From Albidovulum sp. (GTDB lineage Bacteria; Pseudomonadota; Alphaproteobacteria; Rhodobacterales; Rhodobacteraceae), in assembly GCA_020637635.1 (NCBI GenBank), contig JACKKB010000002.1:493498-557497 (forward strand): a stretch of DNA of 64,000 nt, written 5' to 3'. The notes beneath the pieces are model-generated. The model worked only from the letters and a program-made list of their open reading frames with translations, did no database searches and was not told the DNA's origin. This document shows positions 17,031-26,436 of this stretch, one piece after another. A program made the position numbers and the translations under genes. Each line of letters begins with the position of its first letter. Position 1 is the first letter of the stretch.

Positions 17031-19462
17031 GTCTGACGCTGGTCCGCATCACCTTGCTCTTGCTCGCCGCGGCCCTGCCGGCTGCGGCTGACACGGTGAG
17101 CGTTCGAAGCGGTGAACATCCGGGCTTCTCGCGGATCGCGCTCGATCTGGGTCGTCCGGCCAATTGGCAGCTCACCCGTACCGGCGGAAGCTACGACCTG
17201 CGCGTCGACGGCGGACATGACTACGATCTCAGCTCGGCCTTCGCGCGTATCGGGCGCGACAGGATCGCCGATATTCGACCCCTGAGCGATGGCAGAGGGT
17301 TGAAGTTCGAGCTCGGATGCGACTGTCATGCAACGGCCTTTCTTGCCGGGTCCGGAACGCTGGTCGTCGATGTCAGCGACGGGCCGGCAGATGCGGAATC
17401 GCCCTTCGAGGCTCCGGCCGCGGAGCCGGCCGAGACCGCGCCTGAAGCGGAGGTGTCTCCGGGACGGGATCAGGGCGCCGCACTTGCGACCGACAGGGTG
17501 CAGTATCGGCCGCAGCCCGCCCCCGATCCGCGCCTCGCCTTCTTCTGGCGCGGGGTGCAGCCGACGGCCGAGGGCAAGAGGTCACCCGCAGCCCCTTCGC
17601 CCGATGCCGACGCGATCCCTGTGCCGGCCGGCCGGCCATCGCCCGCGCCGGTCGCGCGGAGCGCACCCGAGGACTCGCCGCACGCCGTTGCGGCACCGGT
17701 TCCGCAGGCCATTGCGCCACCCGAACCGGTCGCCGAGACGACGCCTGCGGCACTGCCGCCTGTCCCGTCGCCGCGTGTATCCGAAGCGGAAAAGGCGCTG
17801 CTGGCCCGGCTCGGCTCGGCAGCAACGGAAGGGTTGCTCGCGGCCAACCCCGAGGCCGTCACAACGCTTCTTCCGGACCTCCCGGACGAGGCTCACGCGA
17901 ACCCGAACGCGGCGCCCGCCGACCGAGACCCGCACCGGATGACGGACCCGGAGGTTCAGAATGAGAAAGGTGCGGCGGCGGCAGATCACCTCGGCATCGG
18001 GCGCGGCCGCGCGCTCGCGAGCGACGGCAGCCCCTGTCCCGCCGAGGAAGCGTTCGACGTGGCGAGCTGGGGTAGCGAAACGCCCGCCGACCGGCAGATC
18101 GCGACGCTGCGCAGCGCGCTCGTCGGCGAGTTCGATCGACCCGCACCGGCGGCTGCAAGGGCGCTCGCCCAGCTCTACGTTCATCTCGGCTTTGGCACCG
18201 AGGCGCGGGCGGTGCTGGACGCCTTTCCCGAGATCGAAGGGGGCGACACGCTGCGCGCGATGGCCCGTCTCGTCGACGGCACGCCCGACGGTCGGTTGGC
18301 CCGATACGCGACGTGCCCCGGGCCGGCGGCCTTCTGGGCGCTCATCTCTCTGGACGTGGCCGCGCCGGGCCAGCCGCTCGACCTCGGCGCCGTTCGCCGC
18401 GCCTTCTCGGCGCTTCCGAAGGCGTTGCGCCGCGAGCTCGGGCCGGAGGCGGTGGAACGCCTGATGGCCATGGGAGAGCACGAGGCGGCGCTTGCATTGC
18501 GCGGCGCGGTCGAACGGGCCGGCACTGGAACCGAGACGGCGCTCGACGTCATCTCCGCGCAGATCGACTTCGGTGCTGGCAACCGCGCCGGGGCCGAGGC
18601 CGCGCTTGCTGCCGTCGCGGCCGGCGGCACGCCCGAGGCGGCGCCGGCACTCGTCGCCCTCATCCGCTCGAAACTGGCGGCAGGCGAGGCGGTAGCGCCC
18701 GAACTCGCGTCCGAGGCGGGCGCACGGGCCTTCGAACTCCGCGATACGACGCTTGGCCCGGCGCTCTGGGCGGCGCAGGTGCTGGCGCTGGCCTCGACCG
18801 GCGATTTCACCTCCGCGCTCGCGGCGCTTGATGCGCCACCTGCGACCGATGTCGCGACGGCCCTTCCCGAAGCGCTTTCAAGGCTTGCAGGACTTCTCGC
18901 AAGAAATGCCGACGAGGCGACCTTTGTCGCCGCCTATTTCCGCCTTCGACCGGCCTTTTTGCAGGCGGATCTCGATACCGACCGCCGGCTCGCACTCGGC
19001 GACCGGCTTGCCGACGCGGGATTCGCCGGCGCGCTGCGGGAGATCGTCGCGCAAGGCGCCGAGACGACTGAGCGCGGCCGACGCCTGCTCGCGCGGGCCG
19101 ACCTGCTGGAAGGCAATCCCTCCGAAGCGCTCCGCCGGCTCGATGGCCTCGAGGACGATGCGAGCCGACTGGTCCGGGCCGACGCGCTCGCCTCGGCCGG
19201 GGATCACGCGGCGGCCGCGCCCATATTGCGGGCGCTGGGCAACGATGAGGGCGCAGCCTCGGAGACCTGGCGTTCGGGAGAACCGATCGGCGAGGCGGCG
19301 GCGGCGCCCGCGGCCTTCGCCGAGGCGCTCGCCGTCCTGACACGCGCGCCTGCCGAACCGACCGGAGCGGGCGACCTGGCCCGGGGCAGGGCGCTCGTCG
19401 AGGGCAGCCAGACAATCCGTTCGGGAATCGCAGCACTTCTTGCGGCGGCAGAAAGCCCCTGA
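17027..19462 (+). CDS. large periplasmic protein with AMIN-like N-domain and helical repeats, coupled to motA
   Basis: An 811-residue protein. A signal peptide ends near AAAD at about 20. Residues 24-125 form a beta-rich domain (SVRSGEHPGFSRIALDLG, YDLRVDGG) resembling AMIN domains that bind peptidoglycan. Residues 126-330 are a Pro/Ala/Glu linker. Residues 340-811 are Ala-rich helical repeats, TPR-like (repeated GxxAxAxxAL patterns). Its ATG overlaps the motA stop, which points to a stator-related role. A functional analogue of rhizobial MotC, a periplasmic motility protein encoded after motB, is a plausible inference, but no sequence proof is available. The family is not one I can name. Confidence 0.72.
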   Translation: MSLTLVRITLLLLAAALPAAADTVSVRSGEHPGFSRIALDLGRPANWQLTRTGGSYDLRVDGGHDYDLSSAFARIGRDRIADIRPLSDGRGLKFELGCDCHATAFLAGSGTLVVDVSDGPADAESPFEAPAAEPAETAPEAEVSPGRDQGAALATDRVQYRPQPAPDPRLAFFWRGVQPTAEGKRSPAAPSPDADAIPVPAGRPSPAPVARSAPEDSPHAVAAPVPQAIAPPEPVAETTPAALPPVPSPRVSEAEKALLARLGSAATEGLLAANPEAVTTLLPDLPDEAHANPNAAPADRDPHRMTDPEVQNEKGAAAADHLGIGRGRALASDGSPCPAEEAFDVASWGSETPADRQIATLRSALVGEFDRPAPAAARALAQLYVHLGFGTEARAVLDAFPEIEGGDTLRAMARLVDGTPDGRLARYATCPGPAAFWALISLDVAAPGQPLDLGAVRRAFSALPKALRRELGPEAVERLMAMGEHEAALALRGAVERAGTGTETALDVISAQIDFGAGNRAGAEAALAAVAAGGTPEAAPALVALIRSKLAAGEAVAPELASEAGARAFELRDTTLGPALWAAQVLALASTGDFTSALAALDAPPATDVATALPEALSRLAGLLARNADEATFVAAYFRLRPAFLQADLDTDRRLALGDRLADAGFAGALREIVAQGAETTERGRRLLARADLLEGNPSEALRRLDGLEDDASRLVRADALASAGDHAAAAPILRALGNDEGAASETWRSGEPIGEAAAAPAAFAEALAVLTRAPAEPTGAGDLARGRALVEGSQTIRSGIAALLAAAESP

Positions 19463-19549
19463 GGCCGCAGAATCGCCGACATCGCTTACCGAATCTCAAC
19501 ACCCGCCACCTAGCGTCACGGCAAGCAAGAACTGCTGTCAGGATAGATC

Positions 19550-20308
19550 ATGGCCCGTGCCCCGCGTTCCCGCCCGAGGATCCTCACAATTCTCGCCGCG
19601 GCGCTGTTCCTGGAACCGGTTTCGGCCATGGCAGTCACCGATCCGGCGCAGATCTGCGACGCGGCTGCGACCCGCGCAGCAGAGCGCGAGGGCGTGCCGT
19701 TGACCGTGCTCCAGGCGATCACGCGCAGCGAGACCGGTCGCTCGCGCGGCGGAAAGCTGCAGCCCTGGCCCTGGACCGTGAACATGGAGGGGGCCGGTCA
19801 CTGGTTCGACAGCGAAAACCTGGCGCGTGACTTCGCCTACAGATCGCATGACAGAGGCGCCCGGAGCTTCGACGTCGGTTGCTTCCAGATCAACTATAAG
19901 TGGCACGGGAAGGCCTTCAGCTCGATCGACGAGATGTTCGACCCGGTCGCCAACGCCGTCTACGCGGCGCGGTTCCTCAAGGAACTGCATGCCGAGACCG
20001 GTTCATGGGAGGCGGCAGCCGGCGCCTACCACTCGCGCACCAAGGAACACGCCGATCGCTACGCGGCGAGGTTCCAGCGCATCCGCAGCAAACTCGAAGG
20101 CCGCACGATGCCGCAGACCGAACCGGCGCCCGAGATCGTTCTCGCTTCGGCCGAGATCCCACGCTCTCCCCAGGTCGTGCAGTCACGCGTCAATCGCTAT
20201 CCGCTCCTGCAGGCTGGCGATGGCGGAGCGATCGGGTCGCTGGTGCGCTTCGGCGCGCCGGGCGCAGGCAGCCTTTTCGCCAACCTTCAGGCGAAGCCTC
20301 TCAAATGA
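19550..20308 (+). CDS. lytic transglycosylase, likely flagellar (SltF-like)
   Basis: A 252-residue protein with an N-terminal signal (to about residue 28) and an SLT domain. The catalytic Glu is E61 in ITRSETGRSRGG. The conserved blocks are DVGCFQINYKWHG and AAGAYHSRTKEHADRY. It cleaves peptidoglycan so the rod can pass. In Rhodobacter sphaeroides a separate enzyme, SltF, does this because FlgJ there lacks a muramidase domain; the FlgJ in this window (34297-34596) is likewise only the short rod-binding part. The stop overlaps the flhA ATG by four bases. Confidence 0.85.
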   Translation: MARAPRSRPRILTILAAALFLEPVSAMAVTDPAQICDAAATRAAEREGVPLTVLQAITRSETGRSRGGKLQPWPWTVNMEGAGHWFDSENLARDFAYRSHDRGARSFDVGCFQINYKWHGKAFSSIDEMFDPVANAVYAARFLKELHAETGSWEAAAGAYHSRTKEHADRYAARFQRIRSKLEGRTMPQTEPAPEIVLASAEIPRSPQVVQSRVNRYPLLQAGDGGAIGSLVRFGAPGAGSLFANLQAKPLK

Positions 20309-22395
20309 GCGCCCGACTGTCGCCTGCAGACCTCTTTCGCCCCACGGTGCTGCTCGCGCTGGCACTCATGGCGATCATCGTCATGATGATCCTGCCGATG
20401 CCGTCCTGGGTGCTCGACTTCGGCCTTGCTGCCTCGTTCGCGCTCGCCATCCTGATCTTCACGATCACGCTCTTCGTCGAGCGGCCACTCGATTTTTCGG
20501 CGTTCCCGACGGTGCTGCTCGCCTCGCTCATGCTGCGCCTGTCGCTCAACGTCTCGTCGACGAAGCTCATCATCGGGCAGGGTCATACCGGCACCAACGC
20601 CGCCGGCGACGTGATCGAGGGTTTCGCCATGTTCATCATGTCGGGCTCGGTGCTGATCGGCCTTGTCGTGTTCGGCGTCCTCCTGATCGTCAACTTCATC
20701 GTCATCACCAAGGGCGCGGGCCGCATGGCCGAGGTTGGCGCGCGCTTCGCTCTCGACGGGATGCCGGGCAAGCAGCTTGCCATCGACAGCGACATGAACG
20801 CCGGCGCCATTGATCATGCCGAGGCGCGGGCGCGGCGGGAACGCGAACAGGCCGAGACCACCTTCTTCGGCTCGCTCGACGGCGCGTCGAAATTCGTCAA
20901 GGGCGACGCCGTGGCGGGCCTCCTGATCACGCTTCTGAACCTCGTCATGGGCCTTGTCATCGGAATCGGCGTTCACGGCATGCCGGTCATGCGGGCCATC
21001 GAGACCTATGCGATCCTCACCGTCGGCGACGGGCTCGTGAGCCAGATCCCCGCGGTGATCATCTCGATCGCCTCGGCTCTCCTTCTGTCGCGCGGCGGCG
21101 CCAAGGGCAGTGCCGATCGAGATCTTTTCCGCCAACTCGGCCGGTATCCCGCCGCGCTCGCTACCGTGGCCTTCCTGATGGCGCTCTTCGCCTTCGTACC
21201 CGGACTGCCTTTCGTACCCTTCGTCGTTGGCGGCGGAGGGCTCGGGATTGCCGCCGAACTGGTCCGCCGGCGGGCCCAGCGCGAGGTCGAGGCAGAGCGC
21301 GCGAAGACCGCGCCTGCCCAGGTCAAGGCTGCGCCGCCGCCGCTCGGAGATCTTCTCAACCTTGACGAAATCCACGTCGAGTTTGCCCCCGATCTGGTCG
21401 GCATGGTGCTCGATCCCGCGACCGGGCTCGAGGCGCGGATCGTCAACATGCGCAACCATGTGGCGACCGCCTTCGGGTTGATCCTGCCCGAGATCCGGCT
21501 CACCGACGATCCGACGCTTGGCGCGACGGAGTACCGGATCCGGATCCAGGGGGTGGAACAGGCCCATGACCGGCTGCGGCCGGAGCAGGTTCTCGCCCTG
21601 CTCGCCGGTCGCGATGCCATCCTGCCACCCGGCGATGACGTGAAGGAGCCGGTCTATGGGGCGGCGGCACGCTGGATCCCGCGCAGCAGCCGCGAGGCGG
21701 CGGCACTCTCGGGTGCGACGGTCGTTGCGCCCACCGAGGTGCTCGCCACCCATCTGCTCGAGGTCATCAAGCGGAACTTCCCGAAACTGCTCACCCTGCG
21801 CAGCCTGCGGCGCCTGCTCGATGAATGCGCCAATCTCTCTGACCCCGCACGGCGCGAGGCCAATCGCAAGCTCCTCGACGAGCTGATCCCCGAAAAGGTG
21901 CCGACCGATCTGCTGCTGTCGGTCCTGAGGCTCCTGCTCGAGGAGAGGGTCTCGATCCGCAACCTGCCGCTCATTCTCGAGGCCGTGGCCGAGGGGCGCG
22001 GTCTCGGGACGCCGGAGGCTGTCTGCGAACATGTGCGCCGGCGCCTCGGCTTCCAGCTCGTGGCCGAACTGAAAGGCGCCGACGGTCTTCTTCCGCTTCT
22101 CCAGCTGTCGCCGGACTGGGAGGGGATCTTCGCCGCCCACCAGATCGAGACCGACAGGGGTCAGGGCGATGTTGCCCTGCCGCCCGACAAGTTCAACCGG
22201 CTTGCCGGCAGTGTCGCCGACAGCCTCGCGAGCGCCTCGGAGAAGGGCCGGTTTCCGGCACTGGTGACATCGGCGCGACGCCGGCGATTCCTCGTCACCG
22301 TGCTGCGCGCCAAGGGCATCGCCTCGCAGGTCCTGTCGTTCGACGAGATCGGCTTCGACGCCAGGCCTTCGATCGTCGGGGTGGTGGCCGCATGA
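20305..22395 (+). CDS. flhA: flagellar biosynthesis protein FlhA
   Basis: A 696-residue protein: an N-terminal half with about eight membrane segments and a large cytoplasmic C-domain. The FHIPEP family signature is visible around FALDGMPGKQLAIDSDMNAG. FlhA forms the nonameric export ring that receives substrates and couples proton motive force to export. The ATG at 20305 overlaps the stop of the transglycosylase gene; the longer open frame upstream is a shadow. It overlaps fliR by four bases. Confidence 0.96.
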   Translation: MSARLSPADLFRPTVLLALALMAIIVMMILPMPSWVLDFGLAASFALAILIFTITLFVERPLDFSAFPTVLLASLMLRLSLNVSSTKLIIGQGHTGTNAAGDVIEGFAMFIMSGSVLIGLVVFGVLLIVNFIVITKGAGRMAEVGARFALDGMPGKQLAIDSDMNAGAIDHAEARARREREQAETTFFGSLDGASKFVKGDAVAGLLITLLNLVMGLVIGIGVHGMPVMRAIETYAILTVGDGLVSQIPAVIISIASALLLSRGGAKGSADRDLFRQLGRYPAALATVAFLMALFAFVPGLPFVPFVVGGGGLGIAAELVRRRAQREVEAERAKTAPAQVKAAPPPLGDLLNLDEIHVEFAPDLVGMVLDPATGLEARIVNMRNHVATAFGLILPEIRLTDDPTLGATEYRIRIQGVEQAHDRLRPEQVLALLAGRDAILPPGDDVKEPVYGAAARWIPRSSREAAALSGATVVAPTEVLATHLLEVIKRNFPKLLTLRSLRRLLDECANLSDPARREANRKLLDELIPEKVPTDLLLSVLRLLLEERVSIRNLPLILEAVAEGRGLGTPEAVCEHVRRRLGFQLVAELKGADGLLPLLQLSPDWEGIFAAHQIETDRGQGDVALPPDKFNRLAGSVADSLASASEKGRFPALVTSARRRRFLVTVLRAKGIASQVLSFDEIGFDARPSIVGVVAA

Positions 22396-23168
22396 CGGAT
22401 GCCGCGGCGCAGCTTGTCGGGTTCGTCGGACCCTGGCTCGGCGCGGCCTTCGTCGTCTTCCTGCGCATCGGTGCGATCGCCTCGGTCTTTCCCGGCATCG
22501 GCGAACACTCGGTGCCGGTGCGGGTGCGCCTTGTCCTCGCCCTTGCGCTAACCGCGATCGTGTTGCCCGTCGTCGGGCCCGAGATTCGCGTGGCGGCGCG
22601 GGAGCCTGCGTTCATCGCCGCCTGTCTCGCGACCGAGTCAGCCATCGGGCTTGCCTTCGGGATCGTCTTCCGGCTGCTCGTGAATGCGCTCGAAACGGCT
22701 GGCGCAATGATCGCGCAGTCGGCCTCGCTGTCGCAACTCTTCGGAGCCGGGGGCGAGCCGATGCCGGCGATCTCGCATCTGCTGGTCGCAGGGGGGCTCG
22801 CACTCGCCGTCGCGTCGGGGCTGCATCTGCGCCTTGTCACGCTCCTGATCGAGAGCTACACGCTCTTTCCCGCCGGCGCGGTCCCGGTCGCCGGTGACTT
22901 CGCCCGATGGGGGATCGCGGGTGTCGCCCGGGCCTTCTCGCTCGCCTTCGGACTGGCGGCTCCCTTCGTGATTGCCGCGCTCGTCTACAACCTCGCGATC
23001 GGCGTCATCAACAAGGCCATGCCCCAGCTCATGGTCTCGTTCATCGGCACGCCGGCACTGATCGGCGGCTCGCTCCTGCTGCTCTCGATCGCGGCGCCGA
23101 TCGCGCTGCATGCCTGGCGCGGCGCGCTCTTCGGACTTCTCGCCGATCCCTTCGGGGGAGCGCCATGA
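22392..23168 (+). CDS. fliR: flagellar biosynthesis protein FliR
   Basis: A 258-residue, strongly hydrophobic protein with the usual six or so membrane segments. The start (LGAAFVVFLRIGAIASVFPG) and GLAFGIVFRLLVNALETAGA are typical for FliR/SpaR. It is part of the FliPQR export gate. It is coupled by ATGA overlaps to flhA and flhB. Confidence 0.94.
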   Translation: MTDAAAQLVGFVGPWLGAAFVVFLRIGAIASVFPGIGEHSVPVRVRLVLALALTAIVLPVVGPEIRVAAREPAFIAACLATESAIGLAFGIVFRLLVNALETAGAMIAQSASLSQLFGAGGEPMPAISHLLVAGGLALAVASGLHLRLVTLLIESYTLFPAGAVPVAGDFARWGIAGVARAFSLAFGLAAPFVIAALVYNLAIGVINKAMPQLMVSFIGTPALIGGSLLLLSIAAPIALHAWRGALFGLLADPFGGAP

Positions 23169-24250
23169 GCGGCGGCGACGACAGCGAGAGAGAACACGAA
23201 CCTACGCAGCGCAAACTCGACGAGGCGCGGCGGCGCGGCGAGGTGGTGCGCTCGAACGAACTGTCTGCGGCAGCGGCACTTCTTGGACTGATTGCCGCTC
23301 TCAGTCTCATGTCCGCCGCGGCACCGCGCCGGCTGGCCGATGCCCTGATGCCGCTTCTGTCGGAGCCGGAACGGTTCGGTCACCTTCTCGGCAAACCCGG
23401 TGCGGAGGCCCTGCCGACGGTCGCGCCCGGCCTTGCTGCAGCCCTCCTGCCGGTCTTCCTCCTGCCTGGCGCGGGTGTCCTCATCGCACTCTTCGCCCAG
23501 CGCGCGATCGTCTTCGCGCCCGACAAGCTGCAGTTCCGGCTCTCCCGTATCAGCCCGCTGGCCAACGCAGGGCAGAAGTTCGGGCGCAGCGGACTTGCCG
23601 AGTTCGGCAAGAGCGCGCTGAAACTCGTGGTGGTTTCGATTCTGGCGGTCAGCTTTCTCTTCGGCAAGGTTCCCGAGATCCTCGCTGCCCCGAATGCCGA
23701 CGCGGGTGTCATTGCCGGGGCGGCGGGCGGCATCATCGTCGCCTTCCTGCGGCTCGCCTTCGTCACCACGCTGGTCTTCGGGACGATCGACTATCTCTGG
23801 CAGCGCAGCGAGCACATCCGGCGCAACCGGATGTCACGGCAGGAGATGGTCGACGAATTCAAGGAATCGGAAGGCGATCCGCATATCCGCGCCCAAAGGC
23901 GCCAACGTGCCGAGGCGATCGCCACCAACCGAATGCTGACCGACGTCCCGAAAGCCGATGTCGTGATCGTCAACCCGACCCATTATGCCGTCGCCCTGCG
24001 CTGGGCGCGCGGCAAGCGCGAGGCGCCCAAATGCGTTGCCAAGGGGACCGACGAGGTGGCGCGCCGGATCCGCGAGGCGGCGGCAGGCGCGGGAGTTCCG
24101 ATCCGTTCGGATCCCCCGACGGCGCGCGCGCTCTTCGCCGAGGTCGAGATCGGGCGCGAGATCAGACCGGAGCATTATGCCGCGGTGGCTGCCGCGATCC
24201 GGTTCGCGGAGGCGATGCGGCAGAAGGCGCGGCGGAGGAGCTGGTCGTGA
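23165..24250 (+). CDS. flhB: flagellar export switch protein FlhB
   Basis: A 361-residue protein. The N-terminus carries the family motif EPTQRKLDEARRRGEV, followed by four membrane segments and a cytoplasmic C-domain with the autocleavage motif NPTH at residues 270-273. FlhB switches export specificity from rod/hook to filament substrates together with FliK. The start overlaps fliR; the stop overlaps the GTG of the following small gene. Confidence 0.96.
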   Translation: MSGGDDSEREHEPTQRKLDEARRRGEVVRSNELSAAAALLGLIAALSLMSAAAPRRLADALMPLLSEPERFGHLLGKPGAEALPTVAPGLAAALLPVFLLPGAGVLIALFAQRAIVFAPDKLQFRLSRISPLANAGQKFGRSGLAEFGKSALKLVVVSILAVSFLFGKVPEILAAPNADAGVIAGAAGGIIVAFLRLAFVTTLVFGTIDYLWQRSEHIRRNRMSRQEMVDEFKESEGDPHIRAQRRQRAEAIATNRMLTDVPKADVVIVNPTHYAVALRWARGKREAPKCVAKGTDEVARRIREAAAGAGVPIRSDPPTARALFAEVEIGREIRPEHYAAVAAAIRFAEAMRQKARRRSWS

Positions 24251-24588
24251 AGCCGGCGGAACTGGAGCGACTGCGCGGCCTCGCCCTGATCGTGAAGGAT
24301 CGCGACATCTCGCGTCTCGCCGCGGCGGAGCGGCGCGTCGATGAGGCACGCGGACGCCTCGATGCGCTCGATGCTTCCATCCGCGACGCCCGCGAAGTCT
24401 CCCTTGCGGACGTGGACATCGCGACCCGTGTCGCGGCGGAGCGGTTCTGTGAGGCGCGCCTGGTTCTGCGGCCGGCGCTTCTGGCCTCGCTTGCGGCGCT
24501 GCAGGGGGATCGTGACGAGGCGCTGGCGGCTGCGCGACGCGCCTTCGGTCGCTGGTCGACGCTCGTCAGGCTCACCGGGCAGACATAA
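24247..24588 (+). CDS. small coiled-coil protein after flhB (FliJ candidate)
   Basis: A 113-residue protein from a GTG start (KPAELERLRGLALIVKDRD) that overlaps the flhB stop (GTGA). It is rich in Ala, Arg, Glu and Leu, with two long predicted helices, and ends WSTLVRLTGQT. Size and composition resemble FliJ-type export chaperones (antiparallel coiled coil), and no other fliJ is near fliI in this cluster. I see no direct sequence signature, so the assignment is inference from position and shape. Confidence 0.6.
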   Translation: MKPAELERLRGLALIVKDRDISRLAAAERRVDEARGRLDALDASIRDAREVSLADVDIATRVAAERFCEARLVLRPALLASLAALQGDRDEALAAARRAFGRWSTLVRLTGQT

Positions 24589-24718
24589 CCGGACCCGGGG
24601 ACGCCGCAGGTCGTCGGCCCGGCCCATCCGGCGCTGGCTCCGCAATGCGACATGGCCGCAGGTCGTCCGCCGCGAACACGCCAACGTTTGCCGCGCTGCG
24701 CCTTCGGTCAGTCGCGGC

Positions 24719-25255
24719 TCAGCTGTCCTGGCGAACGAAATCGACGATGAGAACCTGAGAGACGCCCTTGCCGAGCGCCGCCTGTGCCGCCTCGAGAAGG
24801 GCGGTCCGCAAGGCATCGACACGTCCGGTGCTGGTGAAGTTGCCCTCGAACCCCCCGGCATTGGCATGTTCGAAGAGAACCTGCAGGAATTCGTCCCTGA
24901 GCTTCGGTTCGCGGGCGAAAACCGTTTCACTCATCCCCGCCTCGACCTCGAGGCTGATCGACAGAATGGCCAGCGAAGTCACCTCGTCGCTGTGGACGAT
25001 GGGCACGACGAACTGATTGTTGAGCTTGACGAATTCGTGTGCCCCCTCCTCGGGCCCGGCGCCGCCGCCATGCGCGTCTGCCGCCTTCTCGGCCGGATCC
25101 GCCTCCGTGCCGTGGGAGCTTTCGGCGGCCGCACCGGCGGCGGCGGTTTCCGGGGGGCTCTCCTTGGCGGCGAAGAACCGGCCCGCACCGGCGCCGGCGC
25201 CGGCGCCGATCAGGGCGAGAAGAAGGGGAAGGAGAAGGGGAAGGAGCTTCTTCAC
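24719..25255 (-). CDS. second FliL-family protein
   Basis: A 178-residue protein with an N-terminal membrane helix (LLPLLLPLLLALIGAGAGAG), a low-complexity Ala/Gly/Glu/His linker (about 30-75) and a C-terminal FliL domain (FVKLNNQFVVPIVHSDEV, through VSQVLIVDFVRQDS). It is the last gene of the minus block that starts with flgB and follows flgH by 8 bp. It differs from the FliL at 14629-15105 in length and linker. A stator- or ring-associated role is likely. Confidence 0.85.
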   Translation of the reverse strand: MKKLLPLLLPLLLALIGAGAGAGAGRFFAAKESPPETAAAGAAAESSHGTEADPAEKAADAHGGGAGPEEGAHEFVKLNNQFVVPIVHSDEVTSLAILSISLEVEAGMSETVFAREPKLRDEFLQVLFEHANAGGFEGNFTSTGRVDALRTALLEAAQAALGKGVSQVLIVDFVRQDS

Positions 25256-25263
25256 GGGCAGCC

Positions 25264-25986
25264 TCAGAACGGCAGAATCACGTCGGCCACCTGCTGGCCA
25301 TAACGCGGCTGCTGCACGTCGGTGATCTGGCCGCGCCCGCCATAGGAGACGCGGGCGCCGGCGATCTTGTCATAAGTGATCTCGTTTTGCCTCGAGATAT
25401 CCTCAGGGCGCACGAAACCGTCGACAATGAGTTCGCGCACCTCGAAGTTCACGCGGACCTCCTGCGAGCCGGTGATGTGAAGGACCCCGTTCGGCAACGC
25501 CTCGACGACGGTCGCGGCGACGCGCAGGGTGAGCTTCTCCTTGCGCGCAACCGAGCCGTCGCCCTGGTAGCTCGAGCTGGACGACGTCGCATAGGCGTTG
25601 GCAAGGCTCGCGCCGGCGGGCAGTTCGGCATCGATCCGCTGCGGGATTCCGACCAGCGACGGAATGCCCATCTTGTCGGCGCCGCTGCGGGACCGGCCGG
25701 TCGAGTTCGAGATCTCGGCCTTGTCGTCGATCTCGACCACCACGGTGAGAATGTCACCGGGGCCCATCGCCCGGCGATCGCCGAAAAGCGATCCGCGGGC
25801 GCCCGACCAAAGCGACCCGCCGCGCTCCAGCCGCGACACCGCCGCGCCGGACCGTGCCGCCGCCGAGTTCATCGCCGCGTATTCGCGACCGGTCTCGGCA
25901 CGGCTGAGCGGGGGTGCCTTGCCGACGGCATCGAGCCGCGCGCAACCGGCGAGAAGGAGAAGGCAGAGACAGGCGGACCGATACAT
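25264..25986 (-). CDS. flgH: flagellar L-ring protein FlgH
   Basis: A 240-residue lipoprotein. The lipobox LLAGC puts the acylated Cys at residue 15. Conserved blocks are RRAMGPGDILTVVVEIDDKA and the C-terminal VRPEDISRQNEITYDKIAGA with YGGRGQITDVQQP. FlgH forms the outer-membrane bushing of the rod. flgI, its P-ring partner, is not in the window. It lies 9 bp after flgA in the block order flgB-flgC-fliE-fliQ-flgF-flgG-flgA-flgH-fliL2. Confidence 0.95.
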   Translation of the reverse strand: MYRSACLCLLLLAGCARLDAVGKAPPLSRAETGREYAAMNSAAARSGAAVSRLERGGSLWSGARGSLFGDRRAMGPGDILTVVVEIDDKAEISNSTGRSRSGADKMGIPSLVGIPQRIDAELPAGASLANAYATSSSSSYQGDGSVARKEKLTLRVAATVVEALPNGVLHITGSQEVRVNFEVRELIVDGFVRPEDISRQNEITYDKIAGARVSYGGRGQITDVQQPRYGQQVADVILPF

Positions 25987-25995
25987 GGCGTTCTT

Positions 25996-26436
25996 TCAGT
26001 GTTGCAAGGCGACGTCGATCTTTCCGTCCGGGGCAATGATGCCCGAGACGGTCGTTCGAGAACCGCTGTTGATGACACGGACGATGTCGCCGACACCGCC
26101 CTGTTCGAGGGCACGTCCCTCGGCAAGAATGCGGAGACCGCCCGAGCGATACCGCAGCGTGACGGGCTGGTTGCGGGCCACGACCGTCCTCGGCCCGAGG
26201 ACGGCGAGTGTCAGCGGCTGACCCTGGAAGACCGCGACGCGCGTCTCGAGCCCGATGATCTCGCGCGGATCTCCGAGCCCACCGGGCAGCGTCTCGGGCA
26301 CCCGCGAAAGATCCTCGGCGGCGATGACGCTGTGGGCCCGGAGCGTCCGCGCCGCGACCAGGGTCTCGGCCGCGGCCGGCAGGGCGGTCAACGCCAGTGC
26401 CAGGCCGAGCGGCAGGGTCACGGCGATACCCATCAA
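25996..26436 (-). CDS. flgA: flagellar P-ring assembly chaperone FlgA
   Basis: A 146-residue periplasmic protein with a signal peptide ending near PAAAE (residue 23). It contains an SAF-like segment (LRAHSVIAAEDLSRVPE) and the typical C-terminal blocks RNQPVTLRYRSGGLRI and VRVINSGSRTTVSGII. FlgA helps FlgI assemble the P ring. It is about 70 residues shorter than the enterobacterial protein, as usual in alphaproteobacteria. The start overlaps the flgG stop by four bases. Confidence 0.9.
   Translation of the reverse strand: MMGIAVTLPLGLALALTALPAAAETLVAARTLRAHSVIAAEDLSRVPETLPGGLGDPREIIGLETRVAVFQGQPLTLAVLGPRTVVARNQPVTLRYRSGGLRILAEGRALEQGGVGDIVRVINSGSRTTVSGIIAPDGKIDVALQH

Noticed and set aside
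20287..22140. 617-codon open frame on minus, opposite flhA
   Set aside because: Shadow of flhA, with the same His/Glu/Arg-rich composition as other antisense frames.
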